A stretch of DNA of 64,000 nucleotides, taken from assembly GCA_947095535.1 (NCBI GenBank), contig OX352772.1:32259445-32323444 (forward strand), given 5' to 3'. Below, in pieces: positions 22,921 through 36,067 of this stretch (the first letter of the stretch is position 1; the number at the start of each line of letters is the position of its first letter). A program made the translations under genes and the position numbers. Source of the DNA: Poecilobothrus nobilitatus (Eukaryota; Arthropoda; Insecta; Diptera; Dolichopodidae). The notes beneath the pieces were generated by a model, which did no database searches, was not told where the DNA came from, and saw nothing but the letters and a program-made list of their open reading frames with translations.

Positions 22921-23924
22921 AAGCTAAAGCTAAAGGATTTTTTGTCCCCTTTATAATATATACCACTTTTAGTTTTAAAATTAATAGATAAATTATTGCG
23001 TGGAATTGGTATGAATGAAAATATACATTACCAAACATTAAAAGTTATTCCACCTTCTATTCCAATACAAAATTGTATTACCTAGCTTGATCAGTACATT
23101 GTTACTATTCACTACTCGACGAATTCAATGTCCTATAATACTAGCTTTTAACGTTATTATTAATAAATCTTAAGGCAAACGTTTAATAAAGTAGGTATTC
23201 TTCCAGTATTCAGTCATAGTCAGTAATGCGTTACAGCCACTAGAGTTCGTACATTTGAGAGTGTTTATTTCCACATTTCAGAATATCCGGACATTTCATT
23301 AATAATGAATGCGTATTTATGAAAAATTTTGTTTACAAAAATTTGTTGCGATAGATTTTTTTTTCCGCACTTTAAAAAACAAATTTATTTTTAGTGTATT
23401 ACAAGCTATGTAAAATAAATAATAATTTAAAATAATTAATAATAATGCAAAAGACAAAACACATAAAATATTATAGACAAATAGAAAACCAATTTTGTTC
23501 AGAACCAAAAATTTTATTATTATAAATATGTGTAAAGAATTAATAAAAAAAAATCTAGGATTCGTTTCAGTGTTCTTGAGCCATCATTACTTCAGTGTTT
23601 ATGAGGGTTTGAAGTTAGGATGCTTATCTCAATATTGTGGTTACGAGGGAAGATGGTTCAGTGAGCAAAAACTCCACATTACCAAAAGTGGGTAGATGTT
23701 TTTTGTGTCTGTTGAAGATTCCACCTCCCGTGGAAAACTCAATCCGTTAAAATGTAAGGTTGTACATATTTTATGTACTGATAAGGAAAAATTTAATGAA
23801 TGAAATATTTAAAAAAAAAACTGCGATGTATGGCGATATGTACATAATAATATATATATGCATTATAATAATATATAGTATGAATTCATTGTACATATTA
23901 ATTATTATATAAAAGTTTACAACA
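22921..23924. other. Spacer with one unassigned, less A+T-rich patch
   Basis: No gene is recognised. Bases 23,560-23,750 are less A+T-rich and contain a + strand frame (23,495-23,695, ending SQYCGYEGRWFSEQKLHI) without a known domain. It could be a decayed transposon fragment; I see no splice or start context that would make it an exon. Confidence 0.4.
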
Positions 23925-24336
23925 TTGTAGTAAGTATAAAATACATGTTTACCACTTTGTATTAAATGATTTTGTAGTAAAGTTGATTAAGTTTTGGATA
24001 GGTTATAGGTTTGAATCTGCGTTAATTTTATTTTTATTTTTGATACATGTTAAATAATATATTTAATAATCTTATATATAAAAATAAAAATAATTTTTAT
24101 GATTTTTAAATTAATAACTACAATGCATTATTTGTGCTTTTAATTTATATGCATAATATAATTTACGAGTCTATATAATTTAGACCAAGGGTTGAGAGGT
24201 TGAGAGCTACCACAGTACAGTTTTTATATTTATTTAAAAATAGTGAAAAGTTAAAAAAATTCTACCATAAGCTAAAGAATTGCACCGGATACGGATATAT
24301 AAAGCAGACAAGGGCATCTATGTTCTTCCTCGTTTT
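23925..24336 (-). mobile_element. DINE-like fragment ending TTCTTCCTCGTTTT
   Basis: About 110 bp (CATTGTAGTAAGTATAAAAT, TTACCACTTTGTATTAAATG, AGTTTTGGAT, GAATCTGC) aligns with 43,672-43,795. Both loci then end in TTCTTCCTCGTTT, here at 24,323-24,336, the same terminal word as family F block 1 (8332-8350). No protein is encoded; the frame at 24,200-24,409 overlaps it by chance. Confidence 0.5.
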
Positions 24337-24639
24337 ATTTTTAATATTAATAAGTTTAAAGTTATTTCAGATATTTGTTTCAAATTATTTTTCGATTTTT
24401 TTTTATTAAGGTATGGTATGAATATTAATTATTATTATTAAATTTTTATTGACCGAATTATGCATACATTATGCATTTCAAAATTTGACTTAGGATTTCT
24501 TCTTGTCTCCAACCAAGATTCTCCAATCTACCTTTGGGAAAAGAAATTAAAATCATATTATGTATTTTCACCATGAAAATAATAACAAAATTTAATCCAT
24601 TTTATTGCGCTTAAGTTGTTATTAAATTGTTATTGAGGT

Positions 24640-25035
24640 ATGCTATATTTCCATTAAATTTGTACAAAATTTTAGATGTTTGATTTAATTAACTATCGAT
24701 ATACATTTATGTCAATTTTGAAGTTGTATAACATCTAGTTCAACCTGATGCCCCACACCAACCAAATTTAACAGAAAGATAAGATAAGCAAAACTATCTA
24801 AACTTTAGCTATGTCTTAGGATGGAGAAACTAAACTTCATAGAAATTATTGAAATAAAACTTGATAATTTTTTTCAAAAAATGACAGATGTCTTTATTAA
24901 GGTACTTAATTATAAGAATTTTAATTATGCTTATATTTATAAAAAGAGGTTGTATGACAGCTACCCGAACCATAGAAATTGTTGTCATACAACGTGACAT
25001 ATTTTTAGAAAATTGCCTTACGGATTGGTACGACG
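24640..25035 (+). mobile_element. Family F fragment, block 3
   Basis: CTTCATAGAAATTATTG, ACAGATGTCTTTATTAAGGT, TTATGCTTATAT, AGGTTGTATGACAGCTACCC and GTTGTCATACAAC match the order and orientation of 13,560-13,760 and the reverse complement of 7560-7900. The minus-strand frame 24,830-25,060 is a shadow of this repeat. Confidence 0.6.
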
Positions 25036-26999
25036 AAACTCTTCTAGAGTAGAAGATCACAGGAAGAAAGGTTTATTTTAAACAGTTTTATTATAATTCA
25101 TTTTAACCAGTTATTATTCAATAAAATATGATTTCGATTCGTTTTGAAAATTAAAATTTTGATTTTCTATGTAAAATTAAATAAAATTAACCTTAAATAT
25201 ATCATTTTGTGGGAAATATTGAAATTTATAGTTTAAAAGAAATATTCTAGGGGAGATTATGATCCCAACGTAACAAGTAATTTAAAAATCGTCTTATTAA
25301 GTGTGTATACAAGGTAAATCTCGAGGTAATATCTAGTATCTAAAATGGTAATAACTTTGTTATCCCTTTAAAAATTATTTAGATTAAAAGATTTTATTCA
25401 ACTATTCTATGTACAATTTAATTTTTCATTTTGATTAAATGTCGTATTAAAACTTTACGTGATATATTGTATCCTTTAATCTTCTTAATGTACCGTGATA
25501 TGTAAGTATTTATTTAATAACCATACCTTTGTATTGCACCTTTTTTAATATGCCACATGGAATTTTTGTATATACATATATATATATATATATGTAAAGG
25601 AGTAATAATAATTCAGAGCATTTAACCAATATTTAAATTTTTTTTTTTTATTTCTACAATGTCCAATTACTGAATCCCTATTGATCGTTTACACCTTTTT
25701 TGTTTTTTTTTTTTTTAAATACAAATATTTACAAAACAAATGAAGTTATAATTTTTTAGTACAAAAATCAACTGTACGACACAGAGGTACTAAATTAATC
25801 ATGTTCAAAAATAAATAAAATGAAAAAATTTTTAATTTTAAATAATGTTATTATTATTTTCTTGTTTTAAGAAAACTTAAAACTTGTACTTTAAGAAAAC
25901 TTAAAACTTGTACTTAAAAAATTTTAATAAATTTTGTATGTTTTTATTTTTATTAGGTAATAAACAAAAATATTAATTATAAAATTACAAGAAAATTTAA
26001 ATTAATACTAAAATTAATTTTTAATTACCATATAAAAATATAATTTTCTTTCTCTTTCTTTTTTTTGGATATTTTTAATGTTTTTAATTAGTACTTAGTT
26101 TATGATTAAATGAAAGGAATTCCTGATGTTGCACGAAAAATTTTATGTATTTCATGCATACTTTTATCCTTTTACTTTTAAAACACGTTATTATGTAACG
26201 AAATAGTGATATTATTTCAAAGATATTTTAATATTTTGTTTTTAATTTAATATATTTAGCATAATATAGCACGTAGCATGTCAAAAATAACGGAAGTAAA
26301 ATAAATACTAGTTTTTTTTTTTATATTTATTTGACTTTTTAAGCTGCATTTAAGAAAAATGTTAATTTTAATATTTATAATTCCTTTATTTGTTCCTTTA
26401 TTCTTTGTTTTTGAATTTTTATTAAATTCCTGCATGCAGTTTTTTATAAATTTTAAGTTGTGACTGAATTTTAAATATGCATTTAATAGATAATTATTTG
26501 TGTTTCTAATTGAATAATGGTTTGTGTCTTCAATAAATTGTATTAAAACTTTTACAAGCAAATTATTATTTATAGAAAAGTAGATAGGAAATTGCCAGTA
26601 AATTAAGAATTAAAGAAAATTCATGAATTAAAACAAAAAGGAATTAATAAGTAGAAAAACAATATGGCAGGACTAAAGCGTTATACATACAGAACAAAAT
26701 TAAGAGAGATATATTTAAAAAATGGATGCAGATATATTACGATCATATGAATGTCCATATTTTTTCTTTATCGTTTTGAAATTGTTTGCCAAATAATTTA
26801 GTTTAGATGAAAAAATTTATTACAATAGTTTATAAACCGTTGCGAAAACTGTTCATAGTTTCTTTAATAATTGAAATCAACCAACAATTACAGTCGAATT
26901 TGACGAAACGAAAAATAATCTAAAACAATTCATACAACAAATTTAATCGAACATTTTGTTTTGCTTTACTATGTATATAAGATTTTAAATCTTTCACTT
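25036..26999. repeat. A+T-rich spacer with short tandem repeats
   Basis: A TA-rich microsatellite lies at about 25,568-25,595, and a 24-bp unit (TTAAGAAAACTTAAAACTTG...) is repeated in tandem at 25,867-25,914. The minus-strand 101-codon frame at 26,256-26,561 is Lys/Asn/Ile-rich without a domain and looks like chance in A+T-rich DNA. No gene was seen. Confidence 0.5.
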
Positions 27000-27000
27000 A

Positions 27001-27032
27001 ATTGGTATTTCTATGACAATAGAAATACCAAT
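27001..27032. repeat. Perfect 14-bp inverted repeat with 4-base loop
   Basis: ATTGGTATTTCTAT at 27,001-27,014 is followed by GACA and its exact reverse complement ATAGAAATACCAAT. It stands alone, with no CTRR end or TIR partner nearby. Its function is unknown. Confidence 0.85.
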
Positions 27033-28991
27033 CATCGCAACAAAGTTTTCATACTAACTCGTCGCACATAATTCATACTAATTAAATACAATAAAGGCTT
27101 CTGGAAAGTATATTTTTTTTCGATGACGTTTTGAATTTGATTGACAAAAACAGATGTATTGACGAAATCAATTAACTAAAACGTAATGAAATACAGTAAT
27201 TTCGATTAATAGGAATAAATATCTTAAGTAAAGACAAGAATAATTGCAAAATTTGGATGTCAATAGATTGAATAGTAAAACCAAAGAAATAAACAAAAAT
27301 TAAAAAAAAAAGTTTTTAAATGAATGACTTGCCATCTTGACTTGAATCCTTGGTATATCTTTAGATACAATAACTAAAAAACAGTCAAATATGTCGCTTT
27401 TTTATTATTGAAATGTTTGCATATTTTAACCGCATCTATTATCCTTAACTCTTATATATTTTAGAATATCAAAATGCAATAATTTGATTTTGAAAATACC
27501 TCAAAAAACACACGATTATATGAGATTATATAATATTGTATGTATATATTTAATGCAAGAAATATGTACTTATTTTTATTAAAACTCAAACACATACTTT
27601 TGCTAAGAAATAACATATAGGATGAACGGAATCATGTTAAAAATCTATAACATGAAAAACTTTTAATCATGCAAAGATATTAAGATTATTTTAACGTAAT
27701 ATTATATTATCAAGGATTATTAACCTTTAGAATAGTAAATTAACCTTTAAATTATTTAACTTACCTTTAAATATAAACAAAATCTAAAAATTATTATAAA
27801 TTTTAATTTTCAAATGCATATACATAAGAAATACATTCTTTCTTGTTATATTAAATATTTTGTAAATATTTTATTTTATAAAGGTGGGTGGCATTTATGG
27901 TCATAAATAAAGAACCAACAATAAAAAAAAGGTTATGGTTAACTTTAATCATAGGAATTAAAAAACAAAAAATAACATTTAGGTAATTTTATACGATTTT
28001 ACCCGATTTACTTAAAACAAAAATTACGTTCTATTTTTGATTTTAATCCTTGTTGTTCAAAAGTATTGTGAGGTAAAAATTTTTTTTTATTATTTTGTTT
28101 TATTAGACAGTTTTTTACTATTTTGTTTTTTTTTTTTTTTCTTTATAATCTTAATACAACGACAACAAAATTTTCATTTTTTTAAGAGGAATAATGAATA
28201 AAAAATGGAAAAATTGTTAGTATAAATTGATATCGACCTAATTAAGAGTAGGTATCTAATATAGTAATGAAATTTTAATGTTAAATGAAAGGGCTAAAGT
28301 TCTAGAAATTTATGCCTTTCGATTATTTATATTATCAAATTTCTGCTAATAGAGTTTATTATCTCTCAGTGAATGCAAATCCATTATTAGGTTTATGCCA
28401 TGCTAAAGAAAATGCAAAAAATGGACTTGATATTTTAAAACCTATTATTTCAACTGGCTACAAACCTATATTATTTCTTTAACCATGAAAAGCTGATTAC
28501 AAACTCCGGATGCTTTATATATAAAGCGAAAGGGTTTGGTGCGAGCAGAGCGGGAAAAAGACAATCAAAATTCTGAAACTAAACTAGGATAAACATTAGA
28601 CTCTAAACCGCAATCAGCTTTGAATGTGTATATTTCTGAGCAGAAAGCAGTCATCTTACCATTGCCTGATGCTGGAATGTTTCGGCAAATAAGGACGTTT
28701 GAACATCTCATGAAGTTAGAGTGCACAACTGGCCGCAGATCTAGATGAAAGGATAATTGTCTATCTCCCATATCAAACAACAAGAAAAACGAAAAGAAGT
28801 TGTGGAGTTGTAGAGGTATTAGATGTAAAAAAAATATTGTCTATTATTTAGTTTAAAATTGTGTTAAAAAAATCAAAATTTATTTTAATATAATTCTTTT
28901 ACAATTAACCTTTTAACAGCTCCTTAGCTTTAAATTTTTTTTGCATCTCAAATTTAGTACATAATTACTTTTAATTGAAAATTTTAATATT
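27033..28991. other. A+T-rich spacer with one richer patch
   Basis: No gene is recognised. Bases 28,480-28,800 are less A+T-rich (GTGCGAGCAGAGCGGG, GGCCGCAGATCTAG), with a 72-codon minus-strand frame (28,565-28,783) that has no domain I know. It may be a decayed transposon piece. Confidence 0.45.
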
Positions 28992-29324
28992 ACCGTGACA
29001 TCCAAATTGCATAAAAAAAGCTTCCGATGCAAAGTATTATGATCCAAATTGTAAAACAAAAGCTTTTTACATTTTGTACACCGCCTACGATGTGCGTTTT
29101 TTTAAAATTTTTGCATCAAAAATTTTTTGAACACTTTTAATTTATCTTTGAAAATTTGATAGTGAATTTGAATTGTTATTTAACCGGCGAAAAAGTTGTT
29201 CTAAATTGTATTACATTTACATTGCATTTAAACGGGAAACATCCGTTTTACAATGCATTAAGAAACTCTATGTGTATTTGTAGAGCATTCACACGTTTTT
29301 TTAATGTAATTTGGATGTCACGGT
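28992..29324. mobile_element. Short TIR element (MITE-like, 333 bp)
   Basis: ACCGTGACATCCAAATTGCA at 28,992-29,011 faces its near-exact reverse complement (TGTAATTTGGATGTCACGGT) at 29,305-29,324. Similarity extends inward through an A-run, giving inverted repeats of about 30 bp. Inside is a hairpin at 29,223-29,258 (TGCATTTAAACGG / CCGTTTTACAATGCA). There is no transposase. The left flank offers TA next to the terminus, but the right flank reads TC, so a TA duplication is not confirmed. The frame 29,156-29,407 is a shadow. Confidence 0.75.
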
Positions 29325-30961
29325 CAATTTGTAAATATTTAGAAATTATCATTATAAACTTTCAGATTTTAATTCTTCTTCTTGTAATTTTTATGTATAA
29401 ATGTTAATACAGCGAAATATTCTGAATTCCTTTTTGCGATACCAAATTTTCCGACTCCCAAGGGCGAAGTTTTTGAGCTTTGTAAATTAACTGCCCTTTA
29501 TTGAACTCTAAAATTGTTTAATAAGATATATTATGTAATTTAATAATATTTGGTGTTAAAAAATTCAAAATTAAATTTATAAAAATATTTTTTTGCTCTA
29601 AATGTCGTACATTCTTTTACGATTTCTCGTTTATGTATCATTTTATACAGCTTCCTTTTATAAAATTAAATTTTAGCTTAAATCTAAAAAAATTAATAAA
29701 TAAATAAATATGTACATAAACGGTTTGTTTTATAAAAAAAAAAAAAGAGTTAAATTCTTATGCAACAATCATTTAAAATATTAAATGAAATGCTAAATTA
29801 ATTTTTTCTGATATTTTCCTTTACTTTTTACATTATTATAGTGACACCTGGTGACACATTAAAATTCAACACAAAATGAATTCGTTTGAAAAAAAAGTAC
29901 TCAAGTGGAATACAATTATATTTTTTGTTAAGTTTTGTTTATCATATATATTTAATTTCAAATCTTTTTGAACAGTTTTGATTACTACAATTTTTAATAA
30001 ATGTTAAAATAAATTAAGAAGTAATTTAGCTGCTTTCGCAGCATCTGAGCTTTCAGTTACTTCTTATTTCTCATGTAAAAATTCAGGTTTTTGAATATAT
30101 TCTAAATAAAAACTTTAATTATGATAATTGTAAAAAGATCAGTAGGATTGACGTTAGAGAACTAACAATTCATAAAAAACCACAAAAATTGAAACTGAAA
30201 ATACGTAACGAAAATGAAATGAAAGACTTCATACCAGGAATAAAATATTGTTTGTATACATGATTGCAACATACGGTTTATAGTAAGAAAATGATTACTT
30301 TTACACTAACGAAAGAATCCTTTAACTTAAGCAAATTTAATAAACATGCAAAATTTTAAAAGTTTAAAATATTTATATTGAAAAGGACCTTCATGTATAT
30401 ACCAATCTTTAGATAGATTTCAGTATTGAAAGTGCTAGATCTGGCAATCAGAAATTCCCATTTCCAATAATTTCTCCATTTTCTGCATATATTTTAAAGA
30501 ATATTTACATTTGTTCAAAAATGTTCTGAACACAAACATCTAACCCCAATCTAATACAAACTTTTTCAACTTTACGAAATGCAAAATATAATTATTTACG
30601 CGTCAAAAATATTTTAATATTATTTTAAAATATCAAACTATATTTTTTTTTTTTTTTGAAATTTTTAAGTAAAAATAAAATTCTTTCATTATCACACTTT
30701 TCCATTTTAATTCATTCTTTTATTTCGAAAAAAAAACTTTTAATATTTTGTTTCACTTTGAACTTTGATATGGGTACGATATAAATTCTGACTTGTGAAT
30801 ATAAAGAACACAAACTTAAATTGAGATAAAAAAAAAAAACTTTAAATTTCTTCTTCCTGAAATATAATTTTCAAATTAAATAAATCAAAAACTGGAAGAG
30901 ATGCCAAGATACTAGAATAATGTTCATGGCCCAAGGATATAATATTTTTTTTCGTAAATCA
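29325..30961. other. A+T-rich spacer
   Basis: No gene or classified repeat was seen. Confidence 0.5.
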
Positions 30962-30971
30962 CAATTTATTT

Positions 30972-31249
30972 ACTTTATTTATTTATTTATATTAATATTA
31001 CATACATAAATGTAATGCAATATTATTGAACCATCGGCTACTAAGACCATTATAGGTTTTTATACTATTATTAAATTATATACTAATATTATTTATTTTG
31101 TTTATATTATATTATACTATATATTTACATTATATTTGGTCGTAAGGGGGGTATGTAAAGAAAAAACACTTACGACCTGTGCAGGAATCGAACCCACACT
31201 CCTTCGGTTAATTCGCCACACGTCTACCCACTAGGCTACCGAAGCCCCC
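30972..31249 (-). mobile_element. SINE-1 copy 5, full length, 10-bp target duplication
   Basis: This is the cleanest SINE-1 copy. On the minus strand it runs GGGGGCTTCGGTAGCC, A box, B box, GGTCGTAAG...CTTACGACC hairpin, a body with AAACCTATAATGGTCTTAG, GCATTACATTTATGTATG and an (AAAT)n end. It is flanked by identical CAATTTATTT at 30,962-30,971 and 31,250-31,259, showing insertion by target-primed reverse transcription. Confidence 0.9.
31184..31238 (-). promoter_or_regulatory. Internal RNA polymerase III promoter of SINE-1
   Basis: On the minus strand the A box TAGCCTAGTGG lies at 31,228-31,238 and the B box GGTTCGATTCC at 31,184-31,194, which fits the GGTTCGANTCC consensus exactly. The spacing is within the normal tRNA/SINE range. 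Whether it is transcribed is unknown. Confidence 0.75.
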
Positions 31250-31259
31250 CAATTTATTT

Positions 31260-33975
31260 TCTTTTGCACGGTTAATTTTTCTGTTCTTGTTTGTTTGCAT
31301 ACTTTTAGGAGATATTTACAAAAATGAAAAGAATGAAAAAAAAGAAATTTAAGTACTTTATCTTTAGTGAAAAATAAACTTTTTTTTTTGACATCAAAAA
31401 AGTTTTTGTAAAACAATTGAATTGAAAAGATTGCAAATTATAGTAAAAACGGTAATAATTTGATAAAATTTAAATTTGCAAAAAAAAAATATTGTAAAAA
31501 ATTTAAATATAATTATATGAGTGTTACGGTAAAGGTGTTGAAGACGGATATGCAATGATTAATGGATTCAGTAACGCTACAATATAAATAGAAAATATTT
31601 ATAAAAGTTTTTCAAAATAAATATTCTGCTTTAAAATTATTAAAGTTTTAAAAATTTTAAAATAAATGCTTTTTCTATTAAAATATAATTAAAATAAAAT
31701 TGAAGTAACAAAAAACTCTTAAAAGTTGTTTCTTTATTATCTACTGAATTTATAAAAATGCTAAGGATTTTAAAAGTTTAAAATGTGAGATAATCTCTTT
31801 AGAAAATATGATATAATATAATTGTTATATTTTTCTTTGTGTAATAAAGTGGATTCTTTTGGTAAAATATTTTAATTAGAGTTATGATTCTGAAAAAGGC
31901 TTCCTTAAAATGAATATTACTATAGCTTTAGAAGATAATTTTTTATCATTTTGTTTGTATTAAGTAATTTTATCTAGGTATTTTATTTTAATGTATTAGA
32001 ATTACTATTATAAAGTTCTTAAACATGTTTTGAAAATAATATTCAATAAAATTGAAATAATCAGTGTATGGCTAACATGAGTGAGGTACGTATTATAACA
32101 GGGAATAAATAATTTATATCTCAATGTTTTACGGACAATTAAGTTTAAAGATCGGATAAAGAGTTTTATGAAAATCCATTAAAACTTTATTTAACATTTA
32201 TTAGAAATTATTTAATTTTCAATTTGATTATTTCAAAACTCAATTAGAAAATTTAATTTTGTTCATGTAATTTGTACGATCAAATCAAAAAAAGCAAATC
32301 TTCTTGAGAAAAGTTGGAAAGAGAACCACTTTTATTTTGAATTTTATTACATATTTTATCTGTTGAACCTGCATAACAAATACTGATTGTACAATTTTTA
32401 TTAATTTAAAGAAAACTATTTTCTTTTCAAGAGATTTTATTTTTTTTTTAAATAAAAGCTTTAATTCAAACTCAATTTCTGCTGTGATTTTCCCTATAAA
32501 ACTTTTGAAATCTTCTCTGAATTTAAAAGACTCTGGATACATTTGGATATACTCTGGATATACTATTGTTATAATCAACATTTTTCATTTTTTTTGCCTT
32601 TTCTTTTTTTTTTTTCTTTTAACTGTATTTTTGTTAGTTGCCAAAAATAGAAAAAAGGTATCAACATTTAATTCCACTATAACATCAATATCTTAAAAAC
32701 TTCGAACCTACGTTACATAATAATCTAAGTTTAATGAAAAGTGGAAGAAAAACGAACAATATTAACTATTTAATTTTTTAGTCGTAATAAAAACAAAGAT
32801 TCCTTAATGAATTTTAAAAAGCTATTACTGTATATGAAAAGAAAATAGAAAATTATATCCTGATTTGTTTAAATGGCATCCCTTTAATTTAAGTTTTTTT
32901 GTTGTTTTGTTTTTTGCAGTTAAACTAAAAATAAAGAAAACAATATTGATTTTTCTTTCATTATTTCCAACACGACCTAAATCTCAATATGGTAATTTTT
33001 TTTTTAAATGGTACCTTATTATTTTTTTTAGAAGGATCTTTAGGATTATCTTGAAAAACGAAAATTCTTTTAATTTTCGATTTTATTTTGTTTTTAAGAG
33101 ACATCAATTTTCATCATTAGTTCAAGGTTATTTTTATTGTTTTTTAAAAAAAAAAAAAAAAACATAATTAAAAAAACGAACTCACTTAATTTCAAGGTTT
33201 TTATTTTAAAAATTTAATCCCTTCTGTTTAATCCGGATAAGCTTTCACGAGCATACGGACAATTATATTGTTACAAAATAAAAACAACAATAATTAAAAT
33301 GAAAATATAAAAAAAAAAAATGGGAAAAAAGAAAAAGGACCTTTTATTTAAATTTTAATCCTTTTTTTGTAATTCTGTCTCTGTCGTTTTTTTTTATTCC
33401 TGTTAGACACAGATCATTTCTTTTTTGCGTTATTGTATTGCGTTATGTACGACTGCACGAGAATACCTTGAATTCATCATAACATTATAAGATGTTAACT
33501 TGATTTATTTTGCTTTCTTTACGAATCCCTTAAAAAAAAAATCAAAATATTTAGCTAGACTCTGTTCTTTTTTTTTAACTGACAAAACTTTTTATCGTTT
33601 CTATTTGTGGAATTGAATTTAAACGAAGCATACTGAGTAACTTCTAATGTTATAATTTAGTACAATTTGTTGAAATTCTAAGGAAATTTTTAAAAATTCA
33701 TGAAAATAAATTTTTTGTAAAAAAAAGAATGACAGTTAAAAACTTCCTTTTTTTACAGTTTTTGTTGTTGATGAAAGAAAAGATTAAAAATTAGATGAAA
33801 ATTATTCGTTTTGACATGATGAACATTGGAAAATGGTGTGAGATTTTAAAAAAATTTTAACAATTTTAAAAATAATTTTTCACTATCGTGAAAAAAATGA
33901 GAAAAAATTTAATTTAATAAAAATATTATTGAAAAATTATTTTTTAGTTTATAATTAAAAAAGTGGTATAAAAAA
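31260..33975. other. A+T-rich spacer
   Basis: No gene was recognised. The several 60-100 codon frames (for example 32,285-32,581 minus and 32,865-33,167 plus) are Phe/Lys/Ile-rich translations of homopolymers without domains. Confidence 0.5.
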
Positions 33976-33999
33976 ATGAGAAAATTCGTCATTTATAAA

Positions 34000-34470
34000 A
34001 ATCATATATACAAGATATTTCCGACTCGATGGAAAAAATGGGTTTCCGACTCGATGAAAAAATCTTCCTTGAAATGGGTGATCGGGCATGTCGAGACAGG
34101 GTCTATTTTGGAGCCTTTTCAAGATATGAGGGGTTGCAGATGTTTTAGCGACTTTTCATAAAAAAATTTATAACTTTTGACGGTCTGTTATAGAGAGATT
34201 AAAAAAAATGTATTTTGTATAGTCAGCTTTAATTTATATTGTGTACTAATGATTCCTATATCATAACAGTTACAAAGTTATGAAGGTTCAAAATGATTTA
34301 AAATGAAAAAATTATGTTTCAAACTTAATTTTATTTTGAAACACCTTATATTGGGGGTACTTTTTATAGTAAATTCGAAACAGCTTTTCAAGCCCTATAA
34401 TTTGTACCTAATAACATTTTACCTAAACGTGTTTGTACCTAAACGTTTTTGAGATATAAAGAACAGAAAA
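34000..34470. repeat. Possible decayed family D-related repeat
   Basis: TTTCCGACTCGATGGAAAAA occurs twice in slightly different form (34,018-34,057). Then come words of the D type (GATATGAGGGGTTGCAGATG, AGTTACAAAGTTATGAAGGT) in an unclear order. I cannot align it end to end with the D copies. Confidence 0.3.
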
Positions 34471-34575
34471 GTGTGTTATTTTCAAAAGTGTGTTATTTTC
34501 AAAAGTGTGTTAACACATTTTGTGTGTGTGTGGGTTATCACTTGTGTGTGTTATCACTGTGTGTGTGTTATCACT
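34470..34575. repeat. GT-rich simple repeat
   Basis: AAAAGTGTGTTATTTTC is repeated in tandem at 34,467-34,503, followed by (GT)n and GTGTTATCACT repeats to about 34,575. Confidence 0.75.
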
Positions 34576-34616
34576 TTTATGCGGTCATATAATGCGCAAT
34601 GATAAAATATTATATT

Positions 34617-34800
34617 CTACAACTGATTCTTCAAGGAAAAATTGATGGTGAAAGATGTGTTGGCAGAAAGCAAATATCGTGGGTGAGAAGCATCAGGCAA
34701 TGGACGGGCCTCCAAATGGTGGGAGAACTAATACACTCAGAGAAAGCTTCAAAAATGTTTTTGCAAATATCCAGTGGTGGTTACACACCTATAGAAGAAG
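34617..34800 (+). pseudogene. LINE reverse transcriptase C-terminal relic
   Basis: The frame LQGKIDGERCVGRKQISWVR followed by SIRQWTGL matches the C-terminal signature MxQGKIxGKRxxGRRxxSWLxNLRxW of RT-encoding LINEs common in insect genomes (RTE/craniofacial-protein-2-like annotations; recalled). After TGLQMVGELI the likely reading shifts to the overlapping frame (NVFANIQ), and GGYTPIEEA recalls the usual ending. Only about 60 residues remain, with no palm or endonuclease and no tail. Confidence 0.65.
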
Positions 34801-34919
34801 CAAACCATATTTAAGAAAAACAAGAGGAGATCATATATTTTTAATAAAAGAAACACCGAAAAATTCGGTTCACGTATGTTTTTTTAATCGTATTACGAAA
34901 ATTATCTACACATTATAAA

Positions 34920-36067
34920 TTTTAAAATATATAATATAAAAATAACAACTAGAGCTTTAAAAAATCGATTTATATATTTATATGAAGTTATACTTACTAA
35001 AAAATGGCTCATAATATGGATTTTAACATCACTGAGATTAGAATTAAATAGCACTTAAATCAAAATGTATATTAGCAAATTATAACATATTAATCTTTTT
35101 TTAAATTTCCTACAGTTGATTTATCAACTGTCTGCTTTTTTTTATTTATTAATATTGTCAATTATGTTTATAGCGAATCTTTTTAAAAACGTTTGATAAA
35201 TTTTGTCACATTAAATATTTTGACAAGGATTTGAACATTTTAATATGATTAAAAATTTATAAGTTAAAATAAAAAAAAAAAACGAATAATATAAAAAAAA
35301 CCAACAAAATTGTGATTGAAATGTAGTCAACAGCAACTAATTGAAAAATAAATTCTAGAAAAAATCAATTAAAAGCTAAAATTCAAATAGATAGACAGTT
35401 AAATTTTAAATTTAAAGGTTAATTTTAACGTTTTATGGATTCTACTTAAAAAAACGTTTAAGTTCAAAAAATTAACTTTACAGTTAAGATGTCTAAGGTT
35501 TAAAAGAATTTTATTATAATAATTTTAATATTTTATTATCTTTTTTATTGTTTTTATTATAGTTTTATTATAGTAATTGTTTTTATTATAGTTTTTATTA
35601 AGAAGTGTTATAGTCAGTGATTTTCAAATTTCATCTATTTTTGTCTGTTATCTAGTTATCATTGTTTTAATATTTAAATTTTATTTATGGCTAGGAAGAA
35701 TAGCAAAATACCTATTTAATGTATGTAGAAATTTGAGTAGTTTAAGAATTTTTTTTTAGAATTTTATATTTTGTGTTTTCTTTTTTGTTTTTTGTTAAAA
35801 TTTTCTACTAAACCTAGGAGTAAACTTAAAAGTAAGGTTATTCAATCATGTAAAATTAATATTGGTAAACTCTTTGAAACTTCAAGAACTATTTTATTAT
35901 TAAAGTTTATAAAGTTTATCTTTTACAATTTCAAGTTTCGGTGAGCAAATTATTGAACATTGCAAAAGAAATTGTTTATGTCATTCTAAAATAATACATT
36001 GTGATTGAATACGCGCTATTAGAACAGAAAGTGTTGCAATGTTTTTTTCCCCTATTTTATAGATCGG
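34920..36067. other. A+T-rich spacer
   Basis: No gene or classified repeat was seen. Confidence 0.5.

Noticed and set aside
26256..26561. 101-codon minus-strand gene
   Set aside because: It is Lys/Asn/Ile-rich without domain or start context, and such frames are expected by chance in this composition.
28565..28783. 72-codon minus-strand gene in a less A+T-rich patch
   Set aside because: No family motif and no splice sites were seen. It was kept only as an unassigned patch.
34655..34918. Independent 87-codon protein
   Set aside because: It overlaps the LINE relic in another frame; only a few residues (NVFANIQ) continue the LINE reading after a probable frameshift.
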